Positions 1-8,216 of a stretch of DNA of 8,655 bases are shown here, one piece after another. The notes beneath the pieces were generated by a model. The model was not told the DNA's origin. It worked only from the letters and a program-made list of their open reading frames with translations, and searched no databases. The DNA comes from an uncultured Klebsiella sp. (GTDB lineage Bacteria; Pseudomonadota; Gammaproteobacteria; Enterobacterales; Enterobacteriaceae), in contig CABUCP010000104.1 in NCBI GenBank assembly GCA_902490055.1, positions 1 through 8,655 of the forward strand. The letters run 5' to 3'. The translations under genes and the position numbers were made by a program. The number at the start of each line of letters is the position of its first letter. The first letter of the stretch is position 1.

Positions 1-33
1 TTATACAGACTGGGTGTCTTCGAGAATCTGGAC

Positions 34-39
34 TATAGT
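34..39 (+). promoter_or_regulatory. Candidate -10 hexamer for ytfK
   Basis: TATAGT matches the sigma-70 -10 consensus at five of six bases and lies in an 8-base palindrome (32-39). No convincing -35 box sits 15-18 bases upstream. A second AT-rich candidate, TAAAAT at 50-55, would give a shorter leader. I cannot decide between them. In E. coli ytfK is reported to respond to phosphate limitation, but I see no clear Pho box in bases 1-60. Confidence 0.22.
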
Positions 40-55
40 TTTAGGGCATTAAAAT

Positions 56-113
56 TTGCGCTCCCGCTACGCGGGCTAACTGTGGCACCGCAGGAGCGTA
101 ACCCTGGCAGGAG
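56..113 (+). promoter_or_regulatory. Structured ytfK leader with duplicated Shine-Dalgarno heptamer
   Basis: Bases 56-64 can pair with 93-101 in a nine-pair stem containing one G-U pair. Inside it, CCCGC (63-67) and GCGGG (71-75) offer a competing small hairpin. The heptamer GCAGGAG occurs at 90-96, in the stem's 3' arm, and again at 107-113, where it is the ytfK ribosome binding site six bases before the ATG. The CTCC at 61-64 could pair with either GGAG copy. The pairing is seen in the sequence; a regulatory role is inference. Confidence 0.3.
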
Positions 114-119
114 ACAACA

Positions 120-326
120 ATGAAAATTTTCCAACGCTACAATCCGCTGCAAGTGGCGAAGTACGTGAAGATCCTGTTTCGTGGACGGTTGTATATCAAG
201 GACGTTGGCGCTTTTGAATTTGATAAGGGCAAAATCCTTATCCCGAAGGTTAAGGACAAGCTGCACTTCTCAGTGATGTCCGAAGTCAATCGTCAGGTTA
301 TGCGTCTGCAAACTGAGATGGCATAA
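120..326 (+). CDS. ytfK: YtfK, stringent-response modulator (DUF1107 family)
   Basis: This 68-residue basic cytoplasmic protein has the same length as E. coli YtfK and near-identical sequence from memory, beginning [20 protein letters not shown]. It belongs to the DUF1107 family. In E. coli YtfK binds SpoT and shifts it toward (p)ppGpp synthesis during phosphate or fatty-acid limitation; that role is carried over by homology. There is no signal peptide or membrane span. The ATG is supported by AGGAG at 109-113 with six-base spacing. The gene stands alone and faces ytfL, with a shared hairpin between the two stops. In E. coli the divergent neighbour on its left is ytfJ, which would lie just outside this window. 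Confidence 0.95.
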   Translation: MKIFQRYNPLQVAKYVKILFRGRLYIKDVGAFEFDKGKILIPKVKDKLHFSVMSEVNRQVMRLQTEMA

Positions 327-343
327 CGTGGTATGACGGCACG

Positions 344-380
344 AAAAAAAACGGCTCCCAGTGGGAGCCGTTGATGTTTT
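344..380. terminator. Shared terminator between convergent ytfK and ytfL
   Basis: A perfect 10-bp stem, AACGGCTCCC (350-359) with GGGAGCCGTT (363-372), closes a three-base loop. On the minus strand it is followed by eight U from the A-run at 344-351, a strong intrinsic terminator for ytfL, whose stop is at 390. On the plus strand the tract is GATGTTTT, so termination of ytfK is probably weaker. Confidence 0.88.
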
Positions 381-389
381 CAGGGCCGC

Positions 390-1742
390 TTACGCGGTGC
401 CTTTCTCTTCTTTCGCCGCGGCTTCGATATCCGGCAGTTTTGGCACCAGCACCGTCGGTTTATTGTCGATGCGGGTCACCAGCAGCTGGTCAATGCGGTA
501 GTTATCGATATCCACCACCTCAAACTTGTAGCCTGAGAACTTCACCGCATCGGTGCGTTTCGGGATCTTACGCAGCATGAACATCATAAAGCCGCCGATG
601 GTCTCGTAATTGTCGGACTGCGGGAACTCGTCGATATCCAGTACGCGCATCACGTCGTCGATTGGCGTACCGCCGTCAATCAGCCAGGAGTTCTCATCGC
701 GCGCGACGATCTGCTCTTCCAGCCCCTGGCCGACCAGATCGCCCATCAACGTGGTCATGACGTCATTGAGGGTGATAATCCCCACCACCAGCGCGTATTC
801 GTTCATGATCACCGCGAAGTCTTCACCGGCGGTTTTAAAGCTTTCCAGCGCTTCAGACAGCGTCAGGGTATCGGGTACGATCAAGGTATTGCGGATCTGC
901 ACGCCGCCGGTTAACACCAGGCTTTGGTTGGCCAGCACGCGGTTCAGCAGGTCTTTGGAATCGACGTAGCCGATGATGTGATCGATATCTTCATTACACA
1001 CCAGGAACTTGGAGTGCGGATGTTCGGCCACTTTATTCTTCAGGCTCTGCTCGTCTTCGTGCAGATCGAACCAAATCACGTTTTCGCGCGGCGTCATTGA
1101 GGACGGTACGGTACGCGATTCCAGCTCAAAGACGTTTTCAATAAGCTCGTGTTCCTGCTTACGCAGCACCCCGGCCAGCGCGCCGGCTTCCACCACCGCG
1201 TAGATATCATCGGAGGTGATGTCGTCTTTACGCACCATCGGGATCTTAAACAGGCGGAAGATGTTGTTCGCCATGCCGTTGAACAGCCACACCAGCGGAC
1301 GGAAGACCAGTAAACAGAAGCGCATCGGGTTGATGATACGCAAAGCCACGGCTTCTGGCGCAATCATACCGATGCGTTTCGGAGTCAGGTCAGCAAACAG
1401 GATGAACAAGCTGGTGACCAGGGTGAAGGAGAAAATAAAGCTCAGTTGCTCGGACAGCTCCGGCGACATATAGCGGCTTAGCACGCTGTGGAAAGCGGGC
1501 GAGAATGCGGCGTCGCCGACAATACCACCCAGAATTGCCACGGCGTTGAGGCCGATCTGCACGACGGTGAAGAAGGTGCCAGGGTTTTCCTGCATTTTGA
1601 GAACGCGCTGTGCGTTCACGTTGCCCTCATCAGCCAGCAATTTGAGTTTGATTTTGCGCGATGCGGCCAGTGATATTTCAGAGATCGAAAAAAACGCACT
1701 GACGGCAATAAGGAAAAGTATTACTAAAATACTGTTTAACAT
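390..1742 (-). CDS. ytfL: YtfL/PaeA, CNNM-CBS-CorC_HlyC membrane protein linked to polyamine export
   Basis: The product has 450 residues (E. coli YtfL 447). The order is a CNNM (DUF21) transmembrane domain with hydrophobic segments near 1-20, 57-80, 98-118 and 138-156, a DLTPK motif at 118-122, an MTPR motif at 216-219 leading into a paired CBS domain (about 210-335), and a C-terminal CorC_HlyC domain (about 345-428). In E. coli the gene was renamed paeA for a role in putrescine and cadaverine efflux that protects stationary-phase cells; the CNNM fold is also associated with divalent-cation transport, so the substrate here is inferred. The ATG at 1742 gives the family's usual N-terminus, but only a weak AGAAAAG-type ribosome site precedes it. 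The gene lies downstream of msrA but is separated from it by a strong terminator, so it probably has its own promoter. The C-terminal tail is charged and the most divergent part. Confidence 0.93.
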   Translation of the reverse strand: MLNSILVILFLIAVSAFFSISEISLAASRKIKLKLLADEGNVNAQRVLKMQENPGTFFTVVQIGLNAVAILGGIVGDAAFSPAFHSVLSRYMSPELSEQLSFIFSFTLVTSLFILFADLTPKRIGMIAPEAVALRIINPMRFCLLVFRPLVWLFNGMANNIFRLFKIPMVRKDDITSDDIYAVVEAGALAGVLRKQEHELIENVFELESRTVPSSMTPRENVIWFDLHEDEQSLKNKVAEHPHSKFLVCNEDIDHIIGYVDSKDLLNRVLANQSLVLTGGVQIRNTLIVPDTLTLSEALESFKTAGEDFAVIMNEYALVVGIITLNDVMTTLMGDLVGQGLEEQIVARDENSWLIDGGTPIDDVMRVLDIDEFPQSDNYETIGGFMMFMLRKIPKRTDAVKFSGYKFEVVDIDNYRIDQLLVTRIDNKPTVLVPKLPDIEAAAKEEKGTA

Positions 1743-1810
1743 ATCTTTTCTGACCGTTGAGATCAGATCCTCGGAAGGGAAGTTGATAACTTTTTTAATG
1801 TGGAATACAT

Positions 1811-1839
1811 AAAAAACCGGTCCGAAGGCGCTGGACCGG
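1811..1839 (-). terminator. Intrinsic terminator between msrA and ytfL
   Basis: A 7-bp GC-rich stem, CCGGTCC (1817-1823) with GGACCGG (1833-1839), encloses nine bases and is followed on the minus strand by six U (1816-1811). The T-run lies only on the minus-strand side. It ends msrA transcription about 85 bases after the stop, or, if a promoter lies upstream, sits inside the ytfL leader as an attenuator. Confidence 0.8.
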
Positions 1840-1853
1840 CTATGACACAGCCT

Positions 1854-1859
1854 AGTATA
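1854..1859 (-). promoter_or_regulatory. Isolated -10-like hexamer upstream of ytfL
   Basis: On the minus strand this reads TATACT, five of six bases of the sigma-70 -10 consensus. No acceptable -35 box is seen at 15-18 bases, and no TG extension precedes it, so it is only a candidate. If used, the transcript would start near 1847 and run through the 1811-1839 terminator before reaching ytfL. Confidence 0.2.
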
Positions 1860-1874
1860 GCGTAAATGTCTGTA

Positions 1875-1911
1875 AAGCCACCAGAGCGATAATTATCCGC
1901 CCTGGCGGCCT
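1875..1911 (-). other. Stem-loop just after the msrA stop codon
   Basis: On the minus strand bases 1911-1897 pair with 1889-1875 in a continuous 15-pair stem with four G-U pairs and a seven-base AT-rich loop. On the plus strand each of those four positions is an A-C mismatch, so the structure is specific to minus-strand RNA. It starts 12 bases after the msrA stop. Only three U follow it, so it is a poor intrinsic terminator. It may protect the msrA 3' end, form part of tandem termination, or belong to a dispersed repeat family; I do not recognise it as a REP or ERIC consensus. Confidence 0.6.
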
Positions 1912-1923
1912 AACACTTGAGGA

Positions 1924-2562
1924 TTACGCCTGCGGAGGGAGGCAAACGCCAATCCCGCCGATACCGCAGTAGCCGTACGGGTTTTTATGCAGATACTGCT
2001 GGTGGTCGTCTTCGGCATAGTAGAACGGCTTCGCCGCGGCGATTTCGGTGGTGATCTCGCGGCTGTCGTTGGCGTCGCGCATCGCCGCCTGATAACGCAG
2101 CAGGCTGGCCTGCGCCGCTTCCAGTTGCTCTGGCGTCAGCGGATAAATCGCCGAACGGTACTGGGTACCGTGGTCGTTACCCTGCTGCATCCCCTGCGCC
2201 GGGTCGTGGTTCTCCCAGAACACCTGCAGCAGTTGCTCATAGCTGGTGACCTGCGGGTCGTACACCACGCGCACTGCTTCCGCGTGCCCGGTATCGCCGC
2301 TGCACACTTCACGATAGGTCGGGTTTGGCGTGTAGCCGCCGGTATAGCCCGCCGCGGTGCTGTAGACCCCCGGCAGCTGCCAGAACAAGCGCTCGACGCC
2401 CCAGAAGCAGCCCATGGCGAACAGCGCCACTTCCATTCCTTCAGGAACGTTGGTCATCGAGTGGCCGTTAACGGCGTGGAGCGTAGCGACCGGCATTGGG
2501 GTGTTGCGTCCCGGCAGCGCATCCCCCTGGGCGACAAGATGCGTTTTATCAAATAGACTCAC
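1924..2562 (-). CDS. msrA: Peptide methionine sulfoxide reductase MsrA
   Basis: MsrA reduces the S-epimer of methionine sulfoxide, free or in proteins, back to methionine using thioredoxin; it acts in the cytoplasm in oxidative stress defence. The 212 residues equal the E. coli length. The catalytic motif GCFWG places the nucleophile at Cys52. Cys199 (motif YGYCGIGG) and Cys207 are in the C-terminal tail and match the two recycling cysteines of the E. coli enzyme, giving the three-cysteine relay; Cys87 is also conserved. The motif DHGTQYRS (130-137) lines the substrate pocket. The start is GTG at 2562, with GAGAGG six bases upstream and a TTGAAA/AATAAT promoter about 35-60 bases upstream. The gene diverges from tamA and is followed by a stem-loop and a terminator, so it is probably a single-gene unit. 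Confidence 0.97.
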   Translation of the reverse strand: MSLFDKTHLVAQGDALPGRNTPMPVATLHAVNGHSMTNVPEGMEVALFAMGCFWGVERLFWQLPGVYSTAAGYTGGYTPNPTYREVCSGDTGHAEAVRVVYDPQVTSYEQLLQVFWENHDPAQGMQQGNDHGTQYRSAIYPLTPEQLEAAQASLLRYQAAMRDANDSREITTEIAAAKPFYYAEDDHQQYLHKNPYGYCGIGGIGVCLPPQA

Positions 2563-2596
2563 GGTTGGCCTCTCAATTACTCAATTAAACATAAGA

Positions 2597-2624
2597 ATTA
2601 TTTGGGTTACCGTCATTTTTTCAA
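2597..2624 (-). promoter_or_regulatory. Probable sigma-70 promoter of msrA
   Basis: On the minus strand TTGAAA (2624-2619) and AATAAT (2602-2597) are separated by 16 bases, each matching consensus at five of six positions. Transcription would start near 2590, leaving a leader of roughly 28 bases before the GTG at 2562. No tamA promoter of similar quality is visible on the plus strand in this intergenic region. Confidence 0.6.
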
Positions 2625-2642
2625 CCCTTAGTTGTTAGGGTT
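2623..2642. repeat. Inverted repeat overlapping the msrA -35 box
   Basis: AACCCT (2623-2628) and AGGGTT (2637-2642) form an inverted repeat with an eight-base spacer, and a further GGGTT lies at 2604-2608. The left arm overlaps the msrA -35 hexamer by two bases. Placement between divergent genes would suit an operator, but I recognise no regulator's consensus and the arms are short. As a hairpin it could form only in RNA started upstream of it. Confidence 0.35.
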
Positions 2643-2668
2643 TTGTTAAGCCGTGGATCGGCGCTTGC

Positions 2669-2687
2669 GTTTCCTTCGGGGGGAAAC
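2669..2687 (+). other. Small hairpin in the tamA leader
   Basis: GTTTCC (2669-2674) can pair with GGAAAC (2682-2687); a CC-UUCG-GG register is also possible, with unpaired G on the 3' side. It ends about ten bases before the tamA ribosome site and leaves that site free, so any effect is more likely on stability than on occlusion. Confidence 0.3.
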
Positions 2688-2697
2688 AAGGATATTC

Positions 2698-2702
2698 AGG
2701 AG
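2698..2702 (+). promoter_or_regulatory. Ribosome binding site fixing the tamA GTG start
   Basis: AGGAG lies five bases before the GTG at 2708. This spacing and the signal peptide that begins directly at this codon decide the start. The next in-frame ATG lies far downstream, beyond the signal peptide, and would give a protein that could not be exported. Confidence 0.8.
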
Positions 2703-2707
2703 AACAC

Positions 2708-4441
2708 GTGCAACAAATCCGCCAGTTATGCGTTACCAGCCTTTTGCTGGTCAGCGGGGTCGCCAGCGCAGCGAGTGTGCGTTTGCAGGTTGAGGGGTTA
2801 TCCGGGGAACTGGAAAAAAACGTCCGCGCCCAACTATCGACGATCCAGAGCGATGAGGTTACGCCGGACCGTCGTTTTCGCGCGCGCGTTGATGATGCCA
2901 TCCGCGAAGGCCTGAAGGCGCTGGGTTACTATGAGCCGACCATCGATTTTGATTTACGTCCGCCGCCAAAAAAGGGACGTCAGGTCCTGATTGCCAAAGT
3001 GAAGCCCGGCGAACCGGTGCGTATCGGTGGTACCGAAGTGATTCTGCGCGGCGGCGCGCGCACCGACCGCGATTACCTGGACCTGCTGAAAACGCGTCCG
3101 GCGATTGGCACCGTGCTTAATCACAGCGACTATGACGGTTTTAAAAGCTCGCTGACCCGCGTGGCGCTGCGCAAAGGCTATTTTGATAGCGAATTTAATA
3201 AAAGCCAGCTCGGTGTGTCGCTCGACCGCCACCAGGCCTTCTGGGACATTGATTACAACAGCGGCGAGCGCTACCGCTTCGGTCCCGTGACCTTTACCGG
3301 TTCGCAGATCCGCGAAGAGTATCTGCAAAACCTGGTGCCCTTCAAGCAGGGGGATTATTACACCTCGCAGGATTTGGCTGAGCTGAACCGGCGTCTGGCC
3401 GCGACCGGCTGGTTTAGCTCGGTCGTGGTGGCGCCGCAGTTTGATAAATCGCGTAAAACCAAGGTGCTGCCTCTGCAGGGCGTCGTTTCGCCACGCAAAG
3501 AGAACACCGTGGAAACCGGGATCGGTTATTCGACAGACGTCGGTCCGCGCGTGAAAGCAACGTGGAAAAAGCCGTGGATGAACTCCTACGGCCACAGTTT
3601 GACCTCCAGCGTCAGCCTGTCGGCGCCGGAACAACAGCTCGATTTCAGCTATAAAGTCCCGCTGTTAAAAAGCCCGCTCGAGCAGTATTACCTGATGCAG
3701 GGCGGCTTTAAACGCACCGACCTGAACGATACCAAGGCCGACTCCACCACCCTGGCCTTGTCGCGATACTGGGAGATGTCGAGCGGCTGGCAGCGCGCCA
3801 TCAACCTGCGCTGGAGCCTCGACCACTTTACCCAGGCTAACGTCACCAATACCACCATGCTGCTCTATCCTGGCGTCTCTGTGAACCGTACCCGCTCTCG
3901 AGGCGGCCTGATGCCGACCTGGGGCGACTCCCAGCGCTACTCGGTGGACTACTCCAATACCATGTGGGGCTCGGACATTAACTTTATCGTCATGCAGGCG
4001 CAGGACGTGTGGATCCGTACCCTCTATGACCGCCACCGCTTCGTGGTGCGCGGCAATCTTGGCTGGATTGAAGCCGACGACTTCAGCAAAGTGCCGCCGG
4101 ATCTGCGATTCTTCGCTGGTGGCGACCGCAGTATTCGCGGTTATAAATACAAGTCGATCTCGCCGAAGGATGACGACGGCAAGCTGCTCGGCGCCTCGAA
4201 GCTGGCGACGGGCTCGCTGGAGTATCAATATAACGTCACCGGCAAATGGTGGGGCGCGGTGTTCATCGATAGCGGTGAAGCGGTCAGCGACATTCGCCAA
4301 AGCGATTTCAAAACCGGCGCGGGCGTCGGCGTGCGCTGGCAGTCGCCGGTGGGGCCGATCAAGCTGGATATCGCCAGACCTATCGGCGACAAAGACGAAC
4401 ACGGTTTACAGTTTTATATCGGTCTGGGGCCTGAATTATGA
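2708..4441 (+). CDS. tamA: TamA, outer-membrane Omp85-family component of the TAM complex
   Basis: TamA is the outer-membrane half of the translocation and assembly module. With TamB it is implicated in inserting some autotransporters, fimbrial ushers and other beta-barrels, and in phospholipid traffic to the outer membrane. The 577 residues equal the E. coli length. A Sec signal peptide runs to about residue 21, with an A-S-A site before Ala22. Three POTRA domains follow (about 22-270), then a 16-stranded barrel (about 275-577). The Omp85 signature appears as IRGY at 476-479, within [11 protein letters not shown], which folds into the barrel lumen. The last strand ends in [12 protein letters not shown], the expected TamA C-terminus. 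Translation starts at GTG. The stop overlaps the tamB start by four bases, implying translational coupling and matched synthesis of the partners. Confidence 0.97.
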   Translation: MQQIRQLCVTSLLLVSGVASAASVRLQVEGLSGELEKNVRAQLSTIQSDEVTPDRRFRARVDDAIREGLKALGYYEPTIDFDLRPPPKKGRQVLIAKVKPGEPVRIGGTEVILRGGARTDRDYLDLLKTRPAIGTVLNHSDYDGFKSSLTRVALRKGYFDSEFNKSQLGVSLDRHQAFWDIDYNSGERYRFGPVTFTGSQIREEYLQNLVPFKQGDYYTSQDLAELNRRLAATGWFSSVVVAPQFDKSRKTKVLPLQGVVSPRKENTVETGIGYSTDVGPRVKATWKKPWMNSYGHSLTSSVSLSAPEQQLDFSYKVPLLKSPLEQYYLMQGGFKRTDLNDTKADSTTLALSRYWEMSSGWQRAINLRWSLDHFTQANVTNTTMLLYPGVSVNRTRSRGGLMPTWGDSQRYSVDYSNTMWGSDINFIVMQAQDVWIRTLYDRHRFVVRGNLGWIEADDFSKVPPDLRFFAGGDRSIRGYKYKSISPKDDDGKLLGASKLATGSLEYQYNVTGKWWGAVFIDSGEAVSDIRQSDFKTGAGVGVRWQSPVGPIKLDIARPIGDKDEHGLQFYIGLGPEL

Positions 4442-7400
4442 GTTTATGGAAGAAGATAAGCCTCGGCGTATTACTGTTTTTAGTGCTACTGATCGGTGCG
4501 GTCGGCTTTTTAGTCGGCACCACCACCGGCCTGCATCTGGTACTGAAAGCGGCGGACCGCTGGGTTCCTGGGCTGGAGATCGGCAAGGTTACCGGCGGCT
4601 GGCGTGACCTGACCTTACAGAATGTGCGCTTCGAACAGCCGGGCGTGGCGGTCACCGCCGGTCAGTTCCATCTCGGCGTCAAGCTGCGCTGTCTGTGGGA
4701 CAGCAGCCTGTGCGTTAACGATATCTCGCTGCGCGATATCTACGTCGCTATTGATACCAAAAAGATGCCGCCATCGGCGCCGGTAGAGGAAGAAGATAGC
4801 GGGCCGTTGAACCTGTCGACGCCGTATCCGATCACCCTCAGCCGCGTGGCGCTGCATAACGTCAATGTCAAAATCGATGATACCGCCGTCTCGCTGCGCG
4901 ATTTCTCTACCGGACTGAACTGGCAGGAGAAGAACCTGACCCTGACGCCGACCTCGCTGCAGGGGCTGCTTATCGCCCTGCCAAAAGTCGCGAAAGTGGC
5001 GCAGGAGCAGGTGGTGGAACCGAAAATTGACCATCCGAAACCGGAAGAAAAGCCGCTCGGCGAGACGATGAAAGATCTGTTCTCGAAACCGGTACTGCCG
5101 GAGATGGTCGATGTGCATCTGCCGCTGAACCTCAATATTCAGGAGTTTCGCGGCGAACAGCTGCGCCTGACCGGCGACACGGATATGACGGTCTACAACC
5201 TGTTGCTGAAAGTCAGCAGCATCGACGGGCAGATGAAGCTAGACGCGCTGGATGTTGATTCCGACCAGGGCAAAGTGAAAGCCTCCGGGACTGCGCAGCT
5301 GCAGGATAACTGGCCGGTCGATATCACCCTCGACAGCACGCTGAACATTGAACCGCTGAAAGGCGAGAAGGTAAAGCTGAAAGTAGGCGGCGAGCTGCGT
5401 AAAAAACTGCAGGTCGGCGTTGATTTAGCCGGCTCGGTGGCAATGACCCTGCGCGCTGAAGCGCAGCTGGCGGAAGCCGGGCTGCCGCTGAATATGGAAC
5501 TGAAGAGTAAGCAACTGTACTGGCCGTTTACCGGCGAGAAACAGTTCCAGGCGGATGATTTACAACTGAAATTCAGCGGTAAGATGACCGACTACACCAT
5601 GGCGTTCAGTACCGCGGTGAAAGGGCAGTCGCTGCCGCCGGCTAAAATTACCCTTAACGCCAAAGGCAACGAACAGCAGGTGAATCTCGATAAGCTGACC
5701 GTAGCGGCGCTGGAGGGGAAAACCGAACTGAAAGCGCTGCTCGACTGGCAGCAGGCGATCAGCTGGCGTGGCGAACTGACGCTTGATGGCATTAATACCG
5801 CCAAAGAGGTGCCGGACTGGCCGTCGAAGCTGAACGGGATTATCAAAACCCAGGGCAGCCTGTACGGTAGCAGCTGGCAGATGGCGGTTCCCGAGCTGAA
5901 AATTACCGGCAACGTGAAACAAAATAAAGTGGATGTTCACGGTTCATTGCAGGGCAACAGCTACATGCAGTGGAAAGTGCCGGGCCTGCATCTGGCGCTT
6001 GGCCCGAACAGCGCCGATGTGAAAGGCGAGCTGGGGGTGAAAGATCTCAACCTTGACGCCACCATCGATGCGCCGCATCTCGACAACGCGTTGCCGGGGC
6101 TGGGCGGTACGGCGAAAGGTCTGCTGAAGGTGCGCGGCACCATCGACGCGCCGCAGCTGCTGGCGGATATCACCGCCCGCGCTTTACGCTGGCAGGAATT
6201 GACGGTGGCCCAGGTCAACGTCAAAGGCGACGTCAAATCCAGCGACCAGATTGGCGGCAATCTCGACGTACGCGTCGATCGCATTAGCCAGCCGGGCGTT
6301 AACATCAATCTGGTTCAGCTGAATGCCAAAGGTACCGAAAAACAGCACGATTTACAGCTGCGGGTGCAGGGCGAACCGGTCTCTGGTCAGCTGACGCTGG
6401 CGGGCAGCTTCGATCGTAAAGAGGAGCGCTGGAAGGGCACGCTGAGCAATACCCGCTTCCAGACGCCGGTCGGGCCGGTGGCGCTGACGCGCAACATTGC
6501 GCTGGATTATCGCAACCAGGAGCAGAAAATCAGCATTGGGCCGCACTGCTGGAGCAACCCGAATGCCGAGCTGTGCGTGCCGCAGACGATCGATGCCGGC
6601 GCCAGCGGGCGCGCGGTGGTTAATCTCAACCGTTTCGACCTGGCGATGCTAAAACCGTTTATGCCGGACGCGACCCAGGCGAGCGGCGTGTTTAGCGGTA
6701 ACGCCGATGTGAGCTGGGACACCACCAAAGAGGGGCTGCCGCAGGGCAAAGTTACCCTCAGCGGACGCAATGTCAAAGTTACCCAGACGGTCAACGACGC
6801 GCCGCTGCCGGTGGCTTTCGATACGCTGAACCTCAGCGCCGATCTGCATAACAATCGGGCGCAGCTGGGCTGGCTGATTCGCCTGACCAACAACGGCCAG
6901 CTTGATGGCCAGGTGGAGGTGACCGACCCGCAGGGGCGGCGTAACCTTGGCGGCAACGTCAACATCAGCAACTTCTCGCTGGCGATGATTAACCCGATCT
7001 TCGCTCGCGGCGAGAAGGCGGAAGGCAAGCTCAACGCCCGCCTGCGTCTCGGCGGCAACGTGCAGAGCCCGCAGTTGTTTGGCCAGATGCAGCTGAGCGG
7101 TATCGACATCGACGGCAACTTTATGCCGTTTGATATGCAGCCGAGCCAGCTGGCGATGAACTTCAACGGAACCCGTTCGACTTTGCAGGGGACGGTGAAT
7201 ACCAAACAGGGGCAGATTGCGCTGAGCGGCAACGCCGACTGGACGCAAATCGACAACTGGCGCGCGCAGATTGCGGCGAAGGGCAGCCGGGTGCGCATTA
7301 CCGTACCGCCAATGGTTCGCCTGGACGTATCCCCGGATGTGGTCTTTACCGCCACGCCGAGCCTGTTTAACCTCGATGGCCGCGTTGATGTGCCGTGGGC

Positions 7401-8214
7401 GCGCATCGTGGTCAACGAGGTACCGGAAAGCGCGGTGGGCGTCTCGTCTGATGAAGTGATGCTGGATAAAAATCTGCAGCCGATTAAACCGCAGAGCGCC
7501 GGGATCCCGATCAACAGCAACCTGATGATCCACGTCGGCAATAACGTGCGCCTGGATGCATTTGGTCTGAAAGCGCGCCTGACCGGCGATCTGAAAGTGG
7601 CGCAGGATAAACAGGGCCTGGGTCTCAACGGCCAGATCAATATACCGGAAGGTCGTTTCCACGCTTATGGTCAGGACCTGATCGTGCGTAAAGGCGAGCT
7701 GCTGTTCTCCGGCCCGCCGGATCAGCCGCTGCTCAATATCGAAGCGATTCGTAACCCGGAAGCCACCGAAGACGACGTGATCGCCGGCGTTCGCGTTACC
7801 GGATCCGCCGATCAGCCGAAGGCCGAGATCTTCTCCGACCCGGCGATGTCCCAGCAGGAAGCGCTTTCTTATCTGCTGCGCGGCCAGGGTTTAGGCAGCG
7901 AACAGAGCGATAGTGCGGCGATGACCTCAATGCTTATTGGAATGGGGGTTGCACAAAGTGGTCAGGTTGTGGGTAAAATCGGCGAGACATTTGGCGTAAG
8001 CAATTTGGCGCTGGATACCCAGGGGGTAGGCGACTCCTCCCAGGTGGTGGTCAGCGGCTATGTGCTGCCAGGTCTTCAGGTAAAATACGGCGTCGGCATC
8101 TTCGACTCCCTGGCGACGCTTACCCTGCGTTATCGCCTGATGCCTAAGCTATATATGGAAGCGGTGTCTGGCGTAGACCAGGCTCTCGATTTGCTCTATC
8201 AGTTTGAGTTTTAG
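4438..8214 (+). CDS. tamB: TamB, periplasm-spanning AsmA-like partner of TamA
   Basis: TamB is anchored in the inner membrane and crosses the periplasm to TamA. The family forms a long beta-sheet groove thought to carry phospholipids to the outer membrane, overlapping with YhdP and YdbH in E. coli. The 1258 residues nearly match E. coli (1259). The N-terminus has a signal anchor: a short basic stretch, then a hydrophobic segment at about 8-28. A charged, proline-rich probable linker lies at 184-222. Most of the rest is repetitive alternating beta-sequence rich in G-x-L and D-x-x-L patterns. The C-terminal TamB (DUF490) domain, roughly the last 350 residues, contains [11 protein letters not shown] and ends in LDLLYQFEF, the TamA-facing end. 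Only four cysteines occur, at 85/92 and 704/713. The ATG overlaps the tamA stop (ATGA) with little ribosome site of its own, so coupling is likely. Confidence 0.96.
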   Translation: MSLWKKISLGVLLFLVLLIGAVGFLVGTTTGLHLVLKAADRWVPGLEIGKVTGGWRDLTLQNVRFEQPGVAVTAGQFHLGVKLRCLWDSSLCVNDISLRDIYVAIDTKKMPPSAPVEEEDSGPLNLSTPYPITLSRVALHNVNVKIDDTAVSLRDFSTGLNWQEKNLTLTPTSLQGLLIALPKVAKVAQEQVVEPKIDHPKPEEKPLGETMKDLFSKPVLPEMVDVHLPLNLNIQEFRGEQLRLTGDTDMTVYNLLLKVSSIDGQMKLDALDVDSDQGKVKASGTAQLQDNWPVDITLDSTLNIEPLKGEKVKLKVGGELRKKLQVGVDLAGSVAMTLRAEAQLAEAGLPLNMELKSKQLYWPFTGEKQFQADDLQLKFSGKMTDYTMAFSTAVKGQSLPPAKITLNAKGNEQQVNLDKLTVAALEGKTELKALLDWQQAISWRGELTLDGINTAKEVPDWPSKLNGIIKTQGSLYGSSWQMAVPELKITGNVKQNKVDVHGSLQGNSYMQWKVPGLHLALGPNSADVKGELGVKDLNLDATIDAPHLDNALPGLGGTAKGLLKVRGTIDAPQLLADITARALRWQELTVAQVNVKGDVKSSDQIGGNLDVRVDRISQPGVNINLVQLNAKGTEKQHDLQLRVQGEPVSGQLTLAGSFDRKEERWKGTLSNTRFQTPVGPVALTRNIALDYRNQEQKISIGPHCWSNPNAELCVPQTIDAGASGRAVVNLNRFDLAMLKPFMPDATQASGVFSGNADVSWDTTKEGLPQGKVTLSGRNVKVTQTVNDAPLPVAFDTLNLSADLHNNRAQLGWLIRLTNNGQLDGQVEVTDPQGRRNLGGNVNISNFSLAMINPIFARGEKAEGKLNARLRLGGNVQSPQLFGQMQLSGIDIDGNFMPFDMQPSQLAMNFNGTRSTLQGTVNTKQGQIALSGNADWTQIDNWRAQIAAKGSRVRITVPPMVRLDVSPDVVFTATPSLFNLDGRVDVPWARIVVNEVPESAVGVSSDEVMLDKNLQPIKPQSAGIPINSNLMIHVGNNVRLDAFGLKARLTGDLKVAQDKQGLGLNGQINIPEGRFHAYGQDLIVRKGELLFSGPPDQPLLNIEAIRNPEATEDDVIAGVRVTGSADQPKAEIFSDPAMSQQEALSYLLRGQGLGSEQSDSAAMTSMLIGMGVAQSGQVVGKIGETFGVSNLALDTQGVGDSSQVVVSGYVLPGLQVKYGVGIFDSLATLTLRYRLMPKLYMEAVSGVDQALDLLYQFEF

Positions 8215-8216
8215 CA

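Noticed and set aside
1..28. Minus-strand promoter for a divergent ytfJ at the left edge
   Set aside because: A TATAA reads leftward at bases 5-1, but the hexamer is cut by the window edge and the -35 position is poor.
1..60. Pho box upstream of ytfK
   Set aside because: I looked for two CTGTCAT-like direct repeats at 11-base spacing because E. coli ytfK is reported to be phosphate-responsive. Only scattered CTGG and TGTC fragments are present; a box could lie left of the window.
1875..1911. REP or ERIC element in the msrA-ytfL spacer
   Set aside because: The stem is GC-rich and palindromic, but its sequence does not match the REP or ERIC consensus as I know them, and no second copy occurs in the window.
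1987..2556. 189-codon plus-strand frame opposite msrA
   Set aside because: It is entirely antisense to msrA, which has all catalytic residues and its own promoter; the antisense product resembles no known family.
2563..2707. Sigma-70 promoter for tamA
   Set aside because: The best candidates (TTGGCC with CATAAG, or an extended TG-T-TAGGGT at 2633-2641) have bad spacing or no -35 match, so none is called; the operon must have a promoter here, but it cannot be placed by eye.
2954..4402. Two minus-strand open frames opposite tamA (226 and 245 codons)
   Set aside because: They are shadows of the tamA codon pattern, with no recognisable family and no suitable intergenic promoter region.
6507..7662. 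Long open frames of 337 and 377 codons antisense to tamB
   Set aside because: They lie wholly opposite a clear, full-length tamB, have arginine/serine- or histidine-rich composition typical of GC-rich antisense frames, and show no recognisable domain.
4438..8214. tamB as a novel large repetitive protein
   Set aside because: The repetitive beta-sequence, signal anchor, C-terminal DUF490 domain and tamA coupling identify it as ordinary TamB of standard length.
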